This document shows, in pieces, positions 8,854 to 16,986 of a DNA stretch of 64,000 bases. The stretch comes from Pseudomonas sp. Irchel s3f7 (GTDB taxonomy: Bacteria; Pseudomonadota; Gammaproteobacteria; Pseudomonadales; Pseudomonadaceae), in contig NZ_FYDO01000022.1 in assembly GCF_900187615.1 (NCBI RefSeq), forward strand, positions 1 to 64,000, given 5' to 3'. Position numbers and translations under genes: made by a program. The notes below the pieces were generated by a model that saw only the letters and a list, made by a program, of their open reading frames with translations, was not told the origin of the DNA and ran no database searches. Positions within the stretch are counted from its first letter, which is position 1. Each line of letters opens with the position of its first letter.

Positions 8854-10388
8854 CAAGCGTCAGCCTTTTTCAGGAAGGCCTTGAAACGCACCAGTTCGGT
8901 CAGGCGGTAGCCGCGATAACGCCCCATCGCCAGCATGAAACCCACCAGGATCAGCAGGATCGCCGGGAAGGTGAAGACGAAGTACACCAGCTCCGGCACG
9001 CTCATGATCAAGTGCGCGAGGGACGCTGCGAACAGCGTGCCGATGGCCACTTTCATCGCATGGCTGGCGCCGCGTTCTTCCCAGGTGATCGACAGGCGTT
9101 CGATGGTCATGGTCAGAATCACCATCGGGAACAGCGCCACCGACAACCCGCGCTCCAGGCCAAGCTTGTGGCTGAACAGGCTGATGGCCGCAATCAACAC
9201 CACCACGAAGGTCAGCACCACCGACAGTCTCGGCAGCATCTGCAACTTCAAGTGTTCGAGATAGGAGCGCAGGGACAGGCCCAATGCGGTAATGATCGTG
9301 AACAGCACAATGCCGAAGCCCAGCTGGGTCTCGCGGAACGCCAGGGCGATCAGCACCGGAGTAAACGTGCCCAGTGTTTGCAGGCCGATCAGGTTGCGCA
9401 GGATCAGGATCACCAGCACGCCAATCGGGATCATCACCATGATCATGAAGGTCTGCTGGGTTTGCAGCGGCAGGCCGTACAGCGAGTATTCAAGGAAGTT
9501 GGCGTCGGTGTTTTCATCGGTCAGCTTGGCTAGGCGAATGGCGTTCATTTCGCTGTTGTTCAGGCTGAAGGTCACGCTGGCTTTCTTGCCGCCGTCGACG
9601 GTGATCAGGTTTTCGTCGCCGGTCCACCACAGCAGGCGGTCGGTTGGCAGGCCTTGTTCGCCGGTTTCCGGGTTGAAGTACAGCCAGTCGGTGCCGTTGA
9701 AACTGCGCAGCCACAGCTCCGGTACTTGCGGCTGGTCCGCTACCAGGCGAATGGTGTGGACTTTTTCCACCGGCACGTGGGCGATGGACAGCAGCAATTC
9801 GACGATTTTCGCCTTGTGCGGCGTGGACGGATCACCGGCCAGCAGCAGTTTCACGTTGTCGTCGCCGAGATTGTTGACACGTTTGATGGCTTCGCCGATG
9901 AAGGTCTCGACGTCGGCCGAGTGCTGGCGGATCGGCGCGAGCAGGGCTTCGGCGGCGATTTTTTCCGGGCCTTCGATGACCATGCTGTCACGGAACGTCG
10001 GGCCTTTTACTTTGAGTTTCTCGCCGGAATAGCGCTTGGTCAGCACCAAACGGTAATACAGGGTCTGGTTGCCCTTGGCCCGGCGCGCCGACCAGGTGAC
10101 CTTGCGGTTGCCGTCGACCCGGTTCACCGCCACGCCGTAATTGTTGGAAATGAAGCTTTCATTAAGGCTGACGAAGTCGCGGCTCAGGGGCGGCACGAAC
10201 ATCTGGATCTTGACCGGGTCCTTGGCACTGGCGACGAACTCGACTTTGGCGTCGATGTTCCACAGGTCGTCGGTGGCGTCTTCGGTCACCGGAATGCCCA
10301 GCACGAAGATCTGATAGGCCGTAACTGAAATGCCCAGCACCACCAGGATGGCGATCAGCAGTTTCAGATGAAGGGTAAGAGAGCGCAT
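8853..10388 (-). CDS. Inactive transglutaminase-domain membrane protein with seven-helix C-terminus
   Basis: The 511-residue protein has an N-terminal membrane anchor (LLIAILVVLGISVTAYQIFV, about 9-28). A periplasmic domain of about 270 residues matches the degenerate transglutaminase-like family described with this operon type. A block of several hydrophobic helices fills the rest from about residue 310 (FMIMVMIPIGVLVILIL and later segments). These correspond to the domains named Transglut_i_TM and 7TM_transglut. The gene lies 5 bp after the retropepsin-like gene and overlaps the ATP-grasp gene, so the three products likely act together at the inner membrane. No intact Cys-His-Asp triad is apparent, in line with an inactive, binding role. 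The exact role is unknown. Confidence 0.85.
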   Translation of the reverse strand: MRSLTLHLKLLIAILVVLGISVTAYQIFVLGIPVTEDATDDLWNIDAKVEFVASAKDPVKIQMFVPPLSRDFVSLNESFISNNYGVAVNRVDGNRKVTWSARRAKGNQTLYYRLVLTKRYSGEKLKVKGPTFRDSMVIEGPEKIAAEALLAPIRQHSADVETFIGEAIKRVNNLGDDNVKLLLAGDPSTPHKAKIVELLLSIAHVPVEKVHTIRLVADQPQVPELWLRSFNGTDWLYFNPETGEQGLPTDRLLWWTGDENLITVDGGKKASVTFSLNNSEMNAIRLAKLTDENTDANFLEYSLYGLPLQTQQTFMIMVMIPIGVLVILILRNLIGLQTLGTFTPVLIALAFRETQLGFGIVLFTIITALGLSLRSYLEHLKLQMLPRLSVVLTFVVVLIAAISLFSHKLGLERGLSVALFPMVILTMTIERLSITWEERGASHAMKVAIGTLFAASLAHLIMSVPELVYFVFTFPAILLILVGFMLAMGRYRGYRLTELVRFKAFLKKADA

Positions 10389-10393
10389 TGGAA

Positions 10394-10930
10394 TTACTCT
10401 GCGGTATGAGCGTCGGTGGTGCAGGCGGGTTTGCCGGCAGCATATTTAAGGCTGGGGTCGACCAGCGCATCGAATCGTTTGAGGGCTTCGGAGCCGATCA
10501 AGAGCGGGTATTGGAAAGCACTTCGGTCAGTAAGGTTCACTTCTATACTGCGCAAAGCCGAGCCCATGCAGATATCCAGCTCAATGACAGGGCGGGCCGT
10601 GTACTTCTTGCCTTCTTCCGGGTCGTAGTCGCCGGCCCGGCGCTTGATCTTGCTGACACGGGCCAGTGGCCGTTCAATCGGGTGCGAGTGGGCGGTGTCG
10701 ATGGCCAGGTAAAACCGTACCCATGACTCGCCATTGCGTTTGAAACGTTTGATGTCTCGTGCACTTAAAGAAGCGGTTTTGGCGCCGGTGTCGAGTTTGG
10801 CGGCCACTTCCAGGTCGATGCCATTAAGGGAAGCGTATTCGTTGAGGCCATACACGGTCTTTTCCCCTGCAAGCGCAAAGCCGGGCAGGCAAAGGAAATA
10901 AAGGAATGTGGGGAAGGGCTTGAGTCTCAT
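10394..10930 (-). CDS. Retropepsin-like aspartic protease, exported (RimK/ATP-grasp-associated)
   Basis: The 178-residue protein has a signal peptide (MRLKPFPTFLYFLCLPGFALAG) and a retropepsin-like core with the Asp-Thr-Gly motif in KLDTGAKTASLSA at about residue 47. The family is often annotated as 'ATP-dependent zinc protease', but the DTG motif argues for an aspartyl protease fold. The second hydrophobic Gly motif fits YPLLIGSEAL. I chose the ATG at 10930 because it gives a clean signal peptide; the frame extends upstream without one. It is the first gene of the three-gene operon. Related P. aeruginosa operons have been tied to osmotic stress, as far as I recall. The substrate is unknown. 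Confidence 0.85.
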   Translation of the reverse strand: MRLKPFPTFLYFLCLPGFALAGEKTVYGLNEYASLNGIDLEVAAKLDTGAKTASLSARDIKRFKRNGESWVRFYLAIDTAHSHPIERPLARVSKIKRRAGDYDPEEGKKYTARPVIELDICMGSALRSIEVNLTDRSAFQYPLLIGSEALKRFDALVDPSLKYAAGKPACTTDAHTAE

Positions 10931-11143
10931 AAATCCTGGTGCGCAGCGGTCCGTACTTCGATTCAGGGCCCTGGCATCGCTGCGCAAGCTCCTTCGTATG
11001 CCTGTCAGGGTTTTATGACAGGCCGTGCAGATGTGACAAACAAATCGGGCGGCATTCTAGCACGGTGGTTTTATGGTGCCAGCGCTGGGCGACAGCTAAA
11101 AACCGTCAGGCTGCTTCATTATGAAGCAACCGGTTATCAGAAG

Positions 11144-11155
11144 ATTGTCGACAAT
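11144..11155. promoter_or_regulatory. Candidate PrpR operator 1 (ATTGTCGACAAT)
   Basis: A perfect 12-bp palindrome, ATTGTCGACAAT, lies 75 bp before the prpR start. It matches the general TNGTNxACNA pattern of FadR/FCD-type GntR operators. It is the best candidate for autoregulation and control of the prp operon by PrpR. Confidence 0.6.
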
Positions 11156-11218
11156 ATCGATTTAACCTTTGACTCGGCGCCCTGTATTCGCTAATTTTTG
11201 CGGCACTGGCTTACAAGG

Positions 11219-11228
11219 TGTCGACAAT
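11219..11228. promoter_or_regulatory. Candidate PrpR operator 2 (TGTCGACAAT)
   Basis: A second copy of the TGTCGACA core lies directly before the prpR ATG at 11230, 75 bp from the first. Binding here could block translation-proximal transcription or allow looping to the first site. It also contains the alternative GTG start at 11218. Confidence 0.5.
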
Positions 11229-11229
11229 C

Positions 11230-11949
11230 ATGCTGGATCAACTCGATCCCCCGGTGTTCACGCAAGACGATACGGAGACGCTTTCCGAGAACGTCTTCCG
11301 CCGCATTCAAGCGGCCATCGTCAAAGGCGATATCGCCCCGGGCAGCAAAATCTCCGAACCGGAACTGGCGCGCACCTACGGCATCAGCCGTGGACCGCTG
11401 CGCGAAGCCATTCACCGTCTGGAAGGCCAGCGCCTGCTGGTACGTGTTCCGCATGTCGGGGCGCGAGTGGTGTCGCTTAACCATGCCGAACTGGTCGAAC
11501 TCTACGAAATCCGCGAGTCCCTTGAAGGCATGGCCTGCCGTCTGGCTGCCGAGCGTATGAGCGTAGAAGAAATCGACGAATTGCGTCGGGTGCTGGAAAC
11601 CCACGAGCGCGATGCGGCGTTTCAGGCCGGTGTCGGCTACTACCAGCAGGAAGGCGATTTCGACTTCCACTACCGAATCATCCAGGGCAGCGGCAATCGC
11701 ACGCTGACCCAAATGCTCTGCGGCGAGCTGTATCAATTGGTGCGCATGTACCGCATCCAGTTCTCCACCACGCCCAATCGCCCACACCAGGCGTTTGCCG
11801 AGCACCACCGAATTCTCGATGCCATCGCCGACCGTGACGGTGAACTGGCCGAGTTGTTGATGCGCCGTCACATCGGCGCCTCCAAACGCAACATCGCCCG
11901 TCATTACCAGGACGGCGCTAACCCGACAGCCAAACGAGGTGAGTCATGA
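11230..11949 (+). CDS. prpR: GntR-family (FCD) regulator of the propionate operon
   Basis: The 239-residue regulator has a winged helix N-terminus (ENVFRRIQAAIVKGDIAPGSKISEPELARTYGISRGPLREAIHRLEGQ split over about 20-67) and a helical FCD ligand domain after about residue 90, with metal-ligand-like residues in DFDFHYRII and the later His-rich end. This is the GntR-type PrpR of pseudomonads, unlike the sigma-54 activator of enterics. Its stop overlaps the prpB start (ATGA), so it is the first gene of the operon. I chose the ATG at 11230 with AAGGTG nine bases before it; the GTG at 11218 is also possible. The effector is probably a methylcitrate-cycle intermediate (inference). Confidence 0.9.
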   Translation: MLDQLDPPVFTQDDTETLSENVFRRIQAAIVKGDIAPGSKISEPELARTYGISRGPLREAIHRLEGQRLLVRVPHVGARVVSLNHAELVELYEIRESLEGMACRLAAERMSVEEIDELRRVLETHERDAAFQAGVGYYQQEGDFDFHYRIIQGSGNRTLTQMLCGELYQLVRMYRIQFSTTPNRPHQAFAEHHRILDAIADRDGELAELLMRRHIGASKRNIARHYQDGANPTAKRGES

Positions 11950-12836
11950 GTTTGAACAAGAGCACTCCAGGCCAGCGTTTCCGCGATGCGGTCGCCAGCG
12001 AGCATCCATTGCAAGTGGTCGGCGCGATCAACGCCAACCACGCGCTGTTGGCCAAGCGCGCCGGTTTCAAGGCGATCTACCTGTCGGGTGGCGGGGTGGC
12101 TGCTGGCTCCCTCGGCCTGCCGGACCTGGGCATCACCGGTCTGGATGACGTGCTGACCGACGTGCGTCGCATCACCGACGTCTGCGATCTGCCATTGTTG
12201 GTGGACGTGGACACCGGTTTCGGTTCGTCGGCCTTCAACGTGGCTCGCACCGTGAAGTCGATGATCAAGTTCGGCGCAGCGGCGATTCACATCGAAGACC
12301 AGGTCGGCGCCAAGCGCTGCGGCCACCGTCCTAATAAAGAGATCGTGACCCAGCAGGAAATGGTCGACCGTATCAAGGCCGCCGTCGATGCCCGTACCGA
12401 TGACAGCTTCGTGATCATGGCCCGTACCGACGCCCTGGCGGTGGAAGGTCTGGAGTCTGCCCTGGATCGTGCCGCTGCCTGCATCGAAGCCGGCGCCGAC
12501 ATGATTTTCCCGGAAGCCATCACCGAGCTGGACATGTACAAGCTGTTCGCCAGCCGCGTGAAAGCGCCGATCCTGGCCAACATCACCGAATTCGGCGCGA
12601 CGCCGCTGTACACCACCGAGCAACTGGCCGGTGCCGATGTATCGCTGGTGCTGTACCCGCTGTCGGCTTTCCGCGCCATGAACAAAGCCGCAGAAAACGT
12701 CTACAACGCGCTGCGCCGCGATGGCACCCAGGCGAATGTCATCGACACCATGCAGACCCGCATGGAGCTTTACGATCGCATCGACTACCACACCTTCGAG
12801 CAGAAGCTCGATGCGTTGTTCGCCGCGAAGAAGTAA
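11946..12836 (+). CDS. prpB: 2-methylisocitrate lyase
   Basis: The 296-residue enzyme of the isocitrate-lyase/PEP-mutase superfamily splits 2-methylisocitrate into pyruvate and succinate, the last step of the methylcitrate cycle. The catalytic signature KRCGHRPNKE lies near residue 120. Metal-binding acids occur in LLVDVDTGFG and HIEDQVG. The ATG overlaps the stop of prpR by the ATGA arrangement, so translation is coupled. A REP pair separates it from prpC. Confidence 0.96.
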   Translation: MSLNKSTPGQRFRDAVASEHPLQVVGAINANHALLAKRAGFKAIYLSGGGVAAGSLGLPDLGITGLDDVLTDVRRITDVCDLPLLVDVDTGFGSSAFNVARTVKSMIKFGAAAIHIEDQVGAKRCGHRPNKEIVTQQEMVDRIKAAVDARTDDSFVIMARTDALAVEGLESALDRAAACIEAGADMIFPEAITELDMYKLFASRVKAPILANITEFGATPLYTTEQLAGADVSLVLYPLSAFRAMNKAAENVYNALRRDGTQANVIDTMQTRMELYDRIDYHTFEQKLDALFAAKK

Positions 12837-12842
12837 TGATCT

Positions 12843-12922
12843 AAAGATCGCAGCCTTCGGCAGCTCCTGCACCGACCTCTTTCTCCTGTAGGAGCTGTCG
12901 AGTGAAACGAGGCTGCGATCTC
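12843..12922. repeat. Paired repeat of the AAAGATCGCAGCCTTCGG family between prpB and prpC
   Basis: AAAGATCGCAGCCTTCGGCAG is followed about 50 bp later by its imperfect complement ending GAGGCTGCGATCTCTT. This is a second Pseudomonas intergenic palindrome family, distinct from the GGCTTGC type. It lies inside the prp operon and may shape the mRNA between prpB and prpC. Confidence 0.75.
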
Positions 12923-12995
12923 TTCGGCAATACGCGATAGACCTGATGAATCAAATTTTGCCGATTCCCTAATAAATTCAAGATTGGAGACAGCA

Positions 12996-14123
12996 ATGGC
13001 CGAAGCAAAAGTACTCAGTGGCGCCGGGCTCCGTGGCCAGGTTGCCGGGCAAACCGCACTGTCCACCGTGGGCCAGTCGGGTGCCGGTCTGACCTATCGT
13101 GGTTATGACGTTCGTGAACTGGCGGCTGACGCGCAGTTTGAAGAAGTCGCTTACCTGCTGCTGTACGGCGAACTGCCGAGCAAAGCGCAACTGGCCGCCT
13201 ACGTTGCCAAGCTGAGCAAGCTGCGTGACCTGCCGCAAGCGTTGAAAGAAGTGCTGGAACGCATCCCCGCCGACGCCCACCCGATGGACGTGATGCGCAC
13301 CGGCTGCTCGTTCCTGGGCAACCTGGAGCCGGAGAACAACTTCTCCGAGCAGCACGACAAGACTGACCGCCTGCTGGCTGCATTCCCGGCGATCATGACC
13401 TACTGGTATCGCTTCAGCCATGAAGGCAAGCGCATCGAATGCGTGAGCGACGAGCAGTCCATCGGCGGTCACTTCCTGCACCTGCTGCACGGCAAGAAGC
13501 CGAGCGAGTTGCACGTCAAGGTGATGAACGTTTCGCTGATCCTGTACGCAGAGCACGAGTTCAACGCATCGACCTTCACCGCTCGTGTTTGCGCATCGAC
13601 CCTGTCCGACCTGTATTCCTGCATCACTGCGGCCATCGGTTCGCTGCGCGGTCCGCTGCATGGCGGCGCCAACGAAGCGGCGATGGAAATGATCGAGCGC
13701 TTCAGCTCGCCGGAAGCGGCGATCGAAGGCACCCTCGGCATGCTCGAGCGCAAGGACAAGATCATGGGCTTCGGTCATGCGATCTATAAGGACAACGATC
13801 CGCGCAATGAAGTGATCAAGGGCTGGTCGAAAAAACTCGCTGACGAAGTGGGCGACAAAGTGTTGTTCCCGGTCTCCGAAGCCATCGACAAGACCATGTG
13901 GGAGCAAAAGAAACTGTTCCCGAACGCCGACTTCTACCATGCCTCGGCGTACCACTTCATGGGCATTCCGACCAAGTTGTTCACACCGATTTTCGTCTGC
14001 TCGCGCCTGACCGGCTGGGCGGCGCACGTGTACGAACAGCGTGCCAACAACCGCATCATCCGTCCAAGCGCCGAATACACCGGCGTCGAACAGCGCAAGT
14101 TCGTGCCAATCGAACAACGCTGA
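12996..14123 (+). CDS. prpC: 2-methylcitrate synthase
   Basis: The 375-residue protein belongs to the short citrate-synthase group and joins propionyl-CoA with oxaloacetate to form 2-methylcitrate. Typical elements are AGQTALSTVGQSGAGLTYRG near the N-terminus, LHGGANEAAMEM with the catalytic His, GFGHAIYKDNDPR, and the closing Arg-rich SAEYTGVEQRKFVPIEQR. The ATG at 12996 has GGAG six bases before it; an upstream TTG at 12984 would include that site. The prp context separates it from the TCA-cycle enzyme. Confidence 0.95.
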   Translation: MAEAKVLSGAGLRGQVAGQTALSTVGQSGAGLTYRGYDVRELAADAQFEEVAYLLLYGELPSKAQLAAYVAKLSKLRDLPQALKEVLERIPADAHPMDVMRTGCSFLGNLEPENNFSEQHDKTDRLLAAFPAIMTYWYRFSHEGKRIECVSDEQSIGGHFLHLLHGKKPSELHVKVMNVSLILYAEHEFNASTFTARVCASTLSDLYSCITAAIGSLRGPLHGGANEAAMEMIERFSSPEAAIEGTLGMLERKDKIMGFGHAIYKDNDPRNEVIKGWSKKLADEVGDKVLFPVSEAIDKTMWEQKKLFPNADFYHASAYHFMGIPTKLFTPIFVCSRLTGWAAHVYEQRANNRIIRPSAEYTGVEQRKFVPIEQR

Positions 14124-14166
14124 ATGGTGGGAATGCCTGCACAGGTCACTGAATGAACCGGTGACC

Positions 14167-14258
14167 CTGTAGGAGCTGGCTTGCCAGCGATTGCGATTTG
14201 TCATTCAACATTTTCGTTGCCTGACCCGACGCGATCGCCAGCAAGCCGGCTCCTACAG
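14167..14258. repeat. REPIN (GGCTTGC family) upstream of acnD
   Basis: CTGTAGGAGCTGGCTTGCCA and its inverted partner CAGCAAGCCGGCTCCTACAG are separated by about 50 bp, between prpC and acnD. An mRNA carrying both would fold into a long stem. Confidence 0.85.
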
Positions 14259-14327
14259 AGGTCGGTTTCAATTCGAACCCTGTGCCAGGCCCCACCCTTT
14301 GTATCTACCGTGACCGAGTCCTGACCG

Positions 14328-16922
14328 ATGAACACAGAATTCCGCAAATCGCTGCCCGGCAGCAAACTGGATTACTTCGACGTCCGTGCGGCAGTCGAGG
14401 CGATTCAGCCCGGCGCCTATGACACCCTGCCTTACACCTCTCGCGTGCTGGCGGAAAACCTTGTGCGTCGCTGCGACCCGGCCACGCTCACCGAATCCCT
14501 GAAGCAATTCATCGAACGCAAGCGCGACCTCGACTTCCCGTGGTTCCCGGCCCGCGTGGTGTGCCACGACATTCTCGGCCAGACCGCACTGGTCGACCTG
14601 GCCGGTCTGCGTGACGCCATCGCCCTGCAGGGCGGTGATCCGGCGCAAGTGAACCCGGTCGTGCCGACCCAACTGATCGTCGACCACTCCCTGGCCGTCG
14701 AGCGCGGTGGCTTCGATCCGGAAGCGTTCGAAAAGAACCGCGCCATCGAAGACCGTCGTAACGAAGACCGTTTCCACTTCATCAACTGGACCAAGAAAGC
14801 GTTCAAGAACGTCGACGTGATCCCGCCAGGCAACGGCATCATGCACCAGATCAACCTGGAGAAAATGTCTCCGGTGATCCAGGTACGTGACGGCGTCGCG
14901 TTCCCTGACACCTGCGTCGGTACCGACAGCCACACCCCGCACGTCGATGCGCTGGGCGTGATCGCCATCGGTGTCGGTGGCCTGGAAGCCGAAAGCGTCA
15001 TGCTCGGCCGTGCCTCGTGGATGCGTTTGCCAGAAAGCGTCGGCGTCGAGCTGACCGGCAAACTGCAACCGGGCATCACCGCCACCGACATGGTGCTGGC
15101 GCTGACCGAGTTCCTGCGCAAGCAAAAAGTGGTTGGCGCATGGCTGGAGTTCTTCGGTGAAGGCGCCTCCGCGCTGACCCTCGGCGACCGTGCGACCATC
15201 TCCAACATGGCCCCGGAATACGGCGCCACCGCGGCGATGTTCTACATCGACCAGCAGACCATCGACTACCTCAAACTCACCGGCCGTGAAGACGAGCAGG
15301 TGCAGCTGGTCGAGAACTACGCCAAGCAGACCGGTCTGTGGGCTGACAGCCTCAAGGGTGCGCAATATGAGCGCGGCCTGACATTCGATCTGTCTTCTGT
15401 TGTGCGCAACATGGCCGGCCCGAGCAATCCGCACGCTCGCGTAGCGGTTTCTGATCTGGCCGCCAAAGGTATCTCCGGTCAGTGGGACGAGGTTCCGGGT
15501 CAAATGCCGGACGGCGCGGTGATCATTGCCGCCATCACCAGCTGCACCAACACCAGTAACCCGCGCAACGTGATTGCCGCTGGCCTGCTGGCGCGCAATG
15601 CCAACAGGCTCGGCCTGACCCGCAAGCCATGGGTCAAGTCGTCCCTCGCACCGGGCTCGAAAACCGTCGCGCTGTACCTTGACGAAGCTGGCCTGACCAG
15701 TGAGCTGGACCAGCTCGGTTTCGGCATCGTGGCCTTCGCTTGCACCACGTGCAACGGCATGTCGGGCGCACTCGATCCAGTGATCCAGCAAGAGATCATC
15801 GACCGCGACCTGTACGCCACTGCCGTGTTGTCCGGCAACCGTAACTTCGACGGCCGGATTCACCCGTACGCCAAGCAAGCGTTCCTGGCTTCGCCGCCAT
15901 TGGTTGTTGCTTACGCCATCGCCGGCACCATCCGTTTCGACATCGAAAAAGACGTGCTGGGCGTGGTCGACGGCAAGGAAATCCGTCTGAAAGACATCTG
16001 GCCGAGCGACGAAGAAATCGACTCGGTGGTGAAAGCCTCGGTGAAACCTGAGCAGTTCCGTCAGGTGTACATCCCGATGTTCGCCATCCACGAAGACACC
16101 GGCCCGAAAGTCGCGCCGCTGTACGACTGGCGCGAAATGAGCACCTACATCCGCCGTCCGCCGTACTGGGAAGGTGCGCTGGCCGGCGCTCGTCCGCTCA
16201 AGGGCATGCGCCCGCTGGCGGTACTGCCGGACAACATCACCACCGATCACCTGTCGCCGTCCAACGCCATCATGCTCGACAGCGCCGCTGGCGAATACCT
16301 GGCGAAAATGGGCCTGCCGGAAGAGGACTTCAACTCTTACGCGACTCACCGTGGTGACCACCTGACCGCACAGCGCGCGACGTTCGCCAACCCGAAACTG
16401 TTCAACGAAATGGTTCTGGAAGACGGCAAGGTCAAGCAGGGTTCGCTGGCCCGCGTCGAGCCGGAAGGCAAAGTGATGCGCATGTGGGAAGCGATTGAAA
16501 CCTACATGGATCGCAAGCAGCCGCTGATCATCATCGCCGGCGCCGACTACGGTCAGGGTTCGTCCCGCGACTGGGCCGCCAAAGGCGTGCGTCTGGCCGG
16601 TGTGGAAGCGATTGCCGCCGAAGGTTTCGAGCGCATTCACCGCACCAACCTGGTGGGCATGGGCGTGTTGCCGCTGGAGTTCAAGCCGGGCACCAACCGT
16701 CACACCCTTGCTATCGATGGCAGCGAAACCTACGACGTGATCGGCGACCGCACCCCGCGTGCCGACCTGACGCTGGTGATCCATCGCAAGAACGGCGAAC
16801 GCGTCGATGTGCCGGTGACCTGCCGCCTCGACACCGCTGAAGAAGTGTCGATCTACGAAGCCGGTGGCGTGCTGCAACGCTTCGCCCAGGACTTCCTCGA
16901 AGAATCGGCGGTTGCCGTCTAA
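14328..16922 (+). CDS. acnD: Fe/S-dependent 2-methylcitrate dehydratase AcnD
   Basis: The 864-residue protein of the aconitase A family dehydrates 2-methylcitrate to a 2-methylaconitate isomer, which PrpF then isomerises. The cluster ligands are C406 (SCTNTSNPRN) and C472/C475 (CTTCNGMSG). DTCVGTDSHTPHVDALGV and the swivel-domain GADYGQGSSRDWAAKG are also present. It is close to aconitase in length. Its place between prpC and prpF identifies it as AcnD rather than housekeeping AcnA. The ATG at 14328 fits the family N-terminus. Confidence 0.95.
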   Translation: MNTEFRKSLPGSKLDYFDVRAAVEAIQPGAYDTLPYTSRVLAENLVRRCDPATLTESLKQFIERKRDLDFPWFPARVVCHDILGQTALVDLAGLRDAIALQGGDPAQVNPVVPTQLIVDHSLAVERGGFDPEAFEKNRAIEDRRNEDRFHFINWTKKAFKNVDVIPPGNGIMHQINLEKMSPVIQVRDGVAFPDTCVGTDSHTPHVDALGVIAIGVGGLEAESVMLGRASWMRLPESVGVELTGKLQPGITATDMVLALTEFLRKQKVVGAWLEFFGEGASALTLGDRATISNMAPEYGATAAMFYIDQQTIDYLKLTGREDEQVQLVENYAKQTGLWADSLKGAQYERGLTFDLSSVVRNMAGPSNPHARVAVSDLAAKGISGQWDEVPGQMPDGAVIIAAITSCTNTSNPRNVIAAGLLARNANRLGLTRKPWVKSSLAPGSKTVALYLDEAGLTSELDQLGFGIVAFACTTCNGMSGALDPVIQQEIIDRDLYATAVLSGNRNFDGRIHPYAKQAFLASPPLVVAYAIAGTIRFDIEKDVLGVVDGKEIRLKDIWPSDEEIDSVVKASVKPEQFRQVYIPMFAIHEDTGPKVAPLYDWREMSTYIRRPPYWEGALAGARPLKGMRPLAVLPDNITTDHLSPSNAIMLDSAAGEYLAKMGLPEEDFNSYATHRGDHLTAQRATFANPKLFNEMVLEDGKVKQGSLARVEPEGKVMRMWEAIETYMDRKQPLIIIAGADYGQGSSRDWAAKGVRLAGVEAIAAEGFERIHRTNLVGMGVLPLEFKPGTNRHTLAIDGSETYDVIGDRTPRADLTLVIHRKNGERVDVPVTCRLDTAEEVSIYEAGGVLQRFAQDFLEESAVAV

Positions 16923-16986
16923 AACGCTGCACAGACATGGGACTTTGAGTCCCATGTCTGTTTCTAGATTAGGAGTAACGAGCACC

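Noticed and set aside
12843..12922. Repeats as a possible CRISPR array
   Set aside because: Only paired inverted units without regular spacing or spacers; they are REP-type palindromes.
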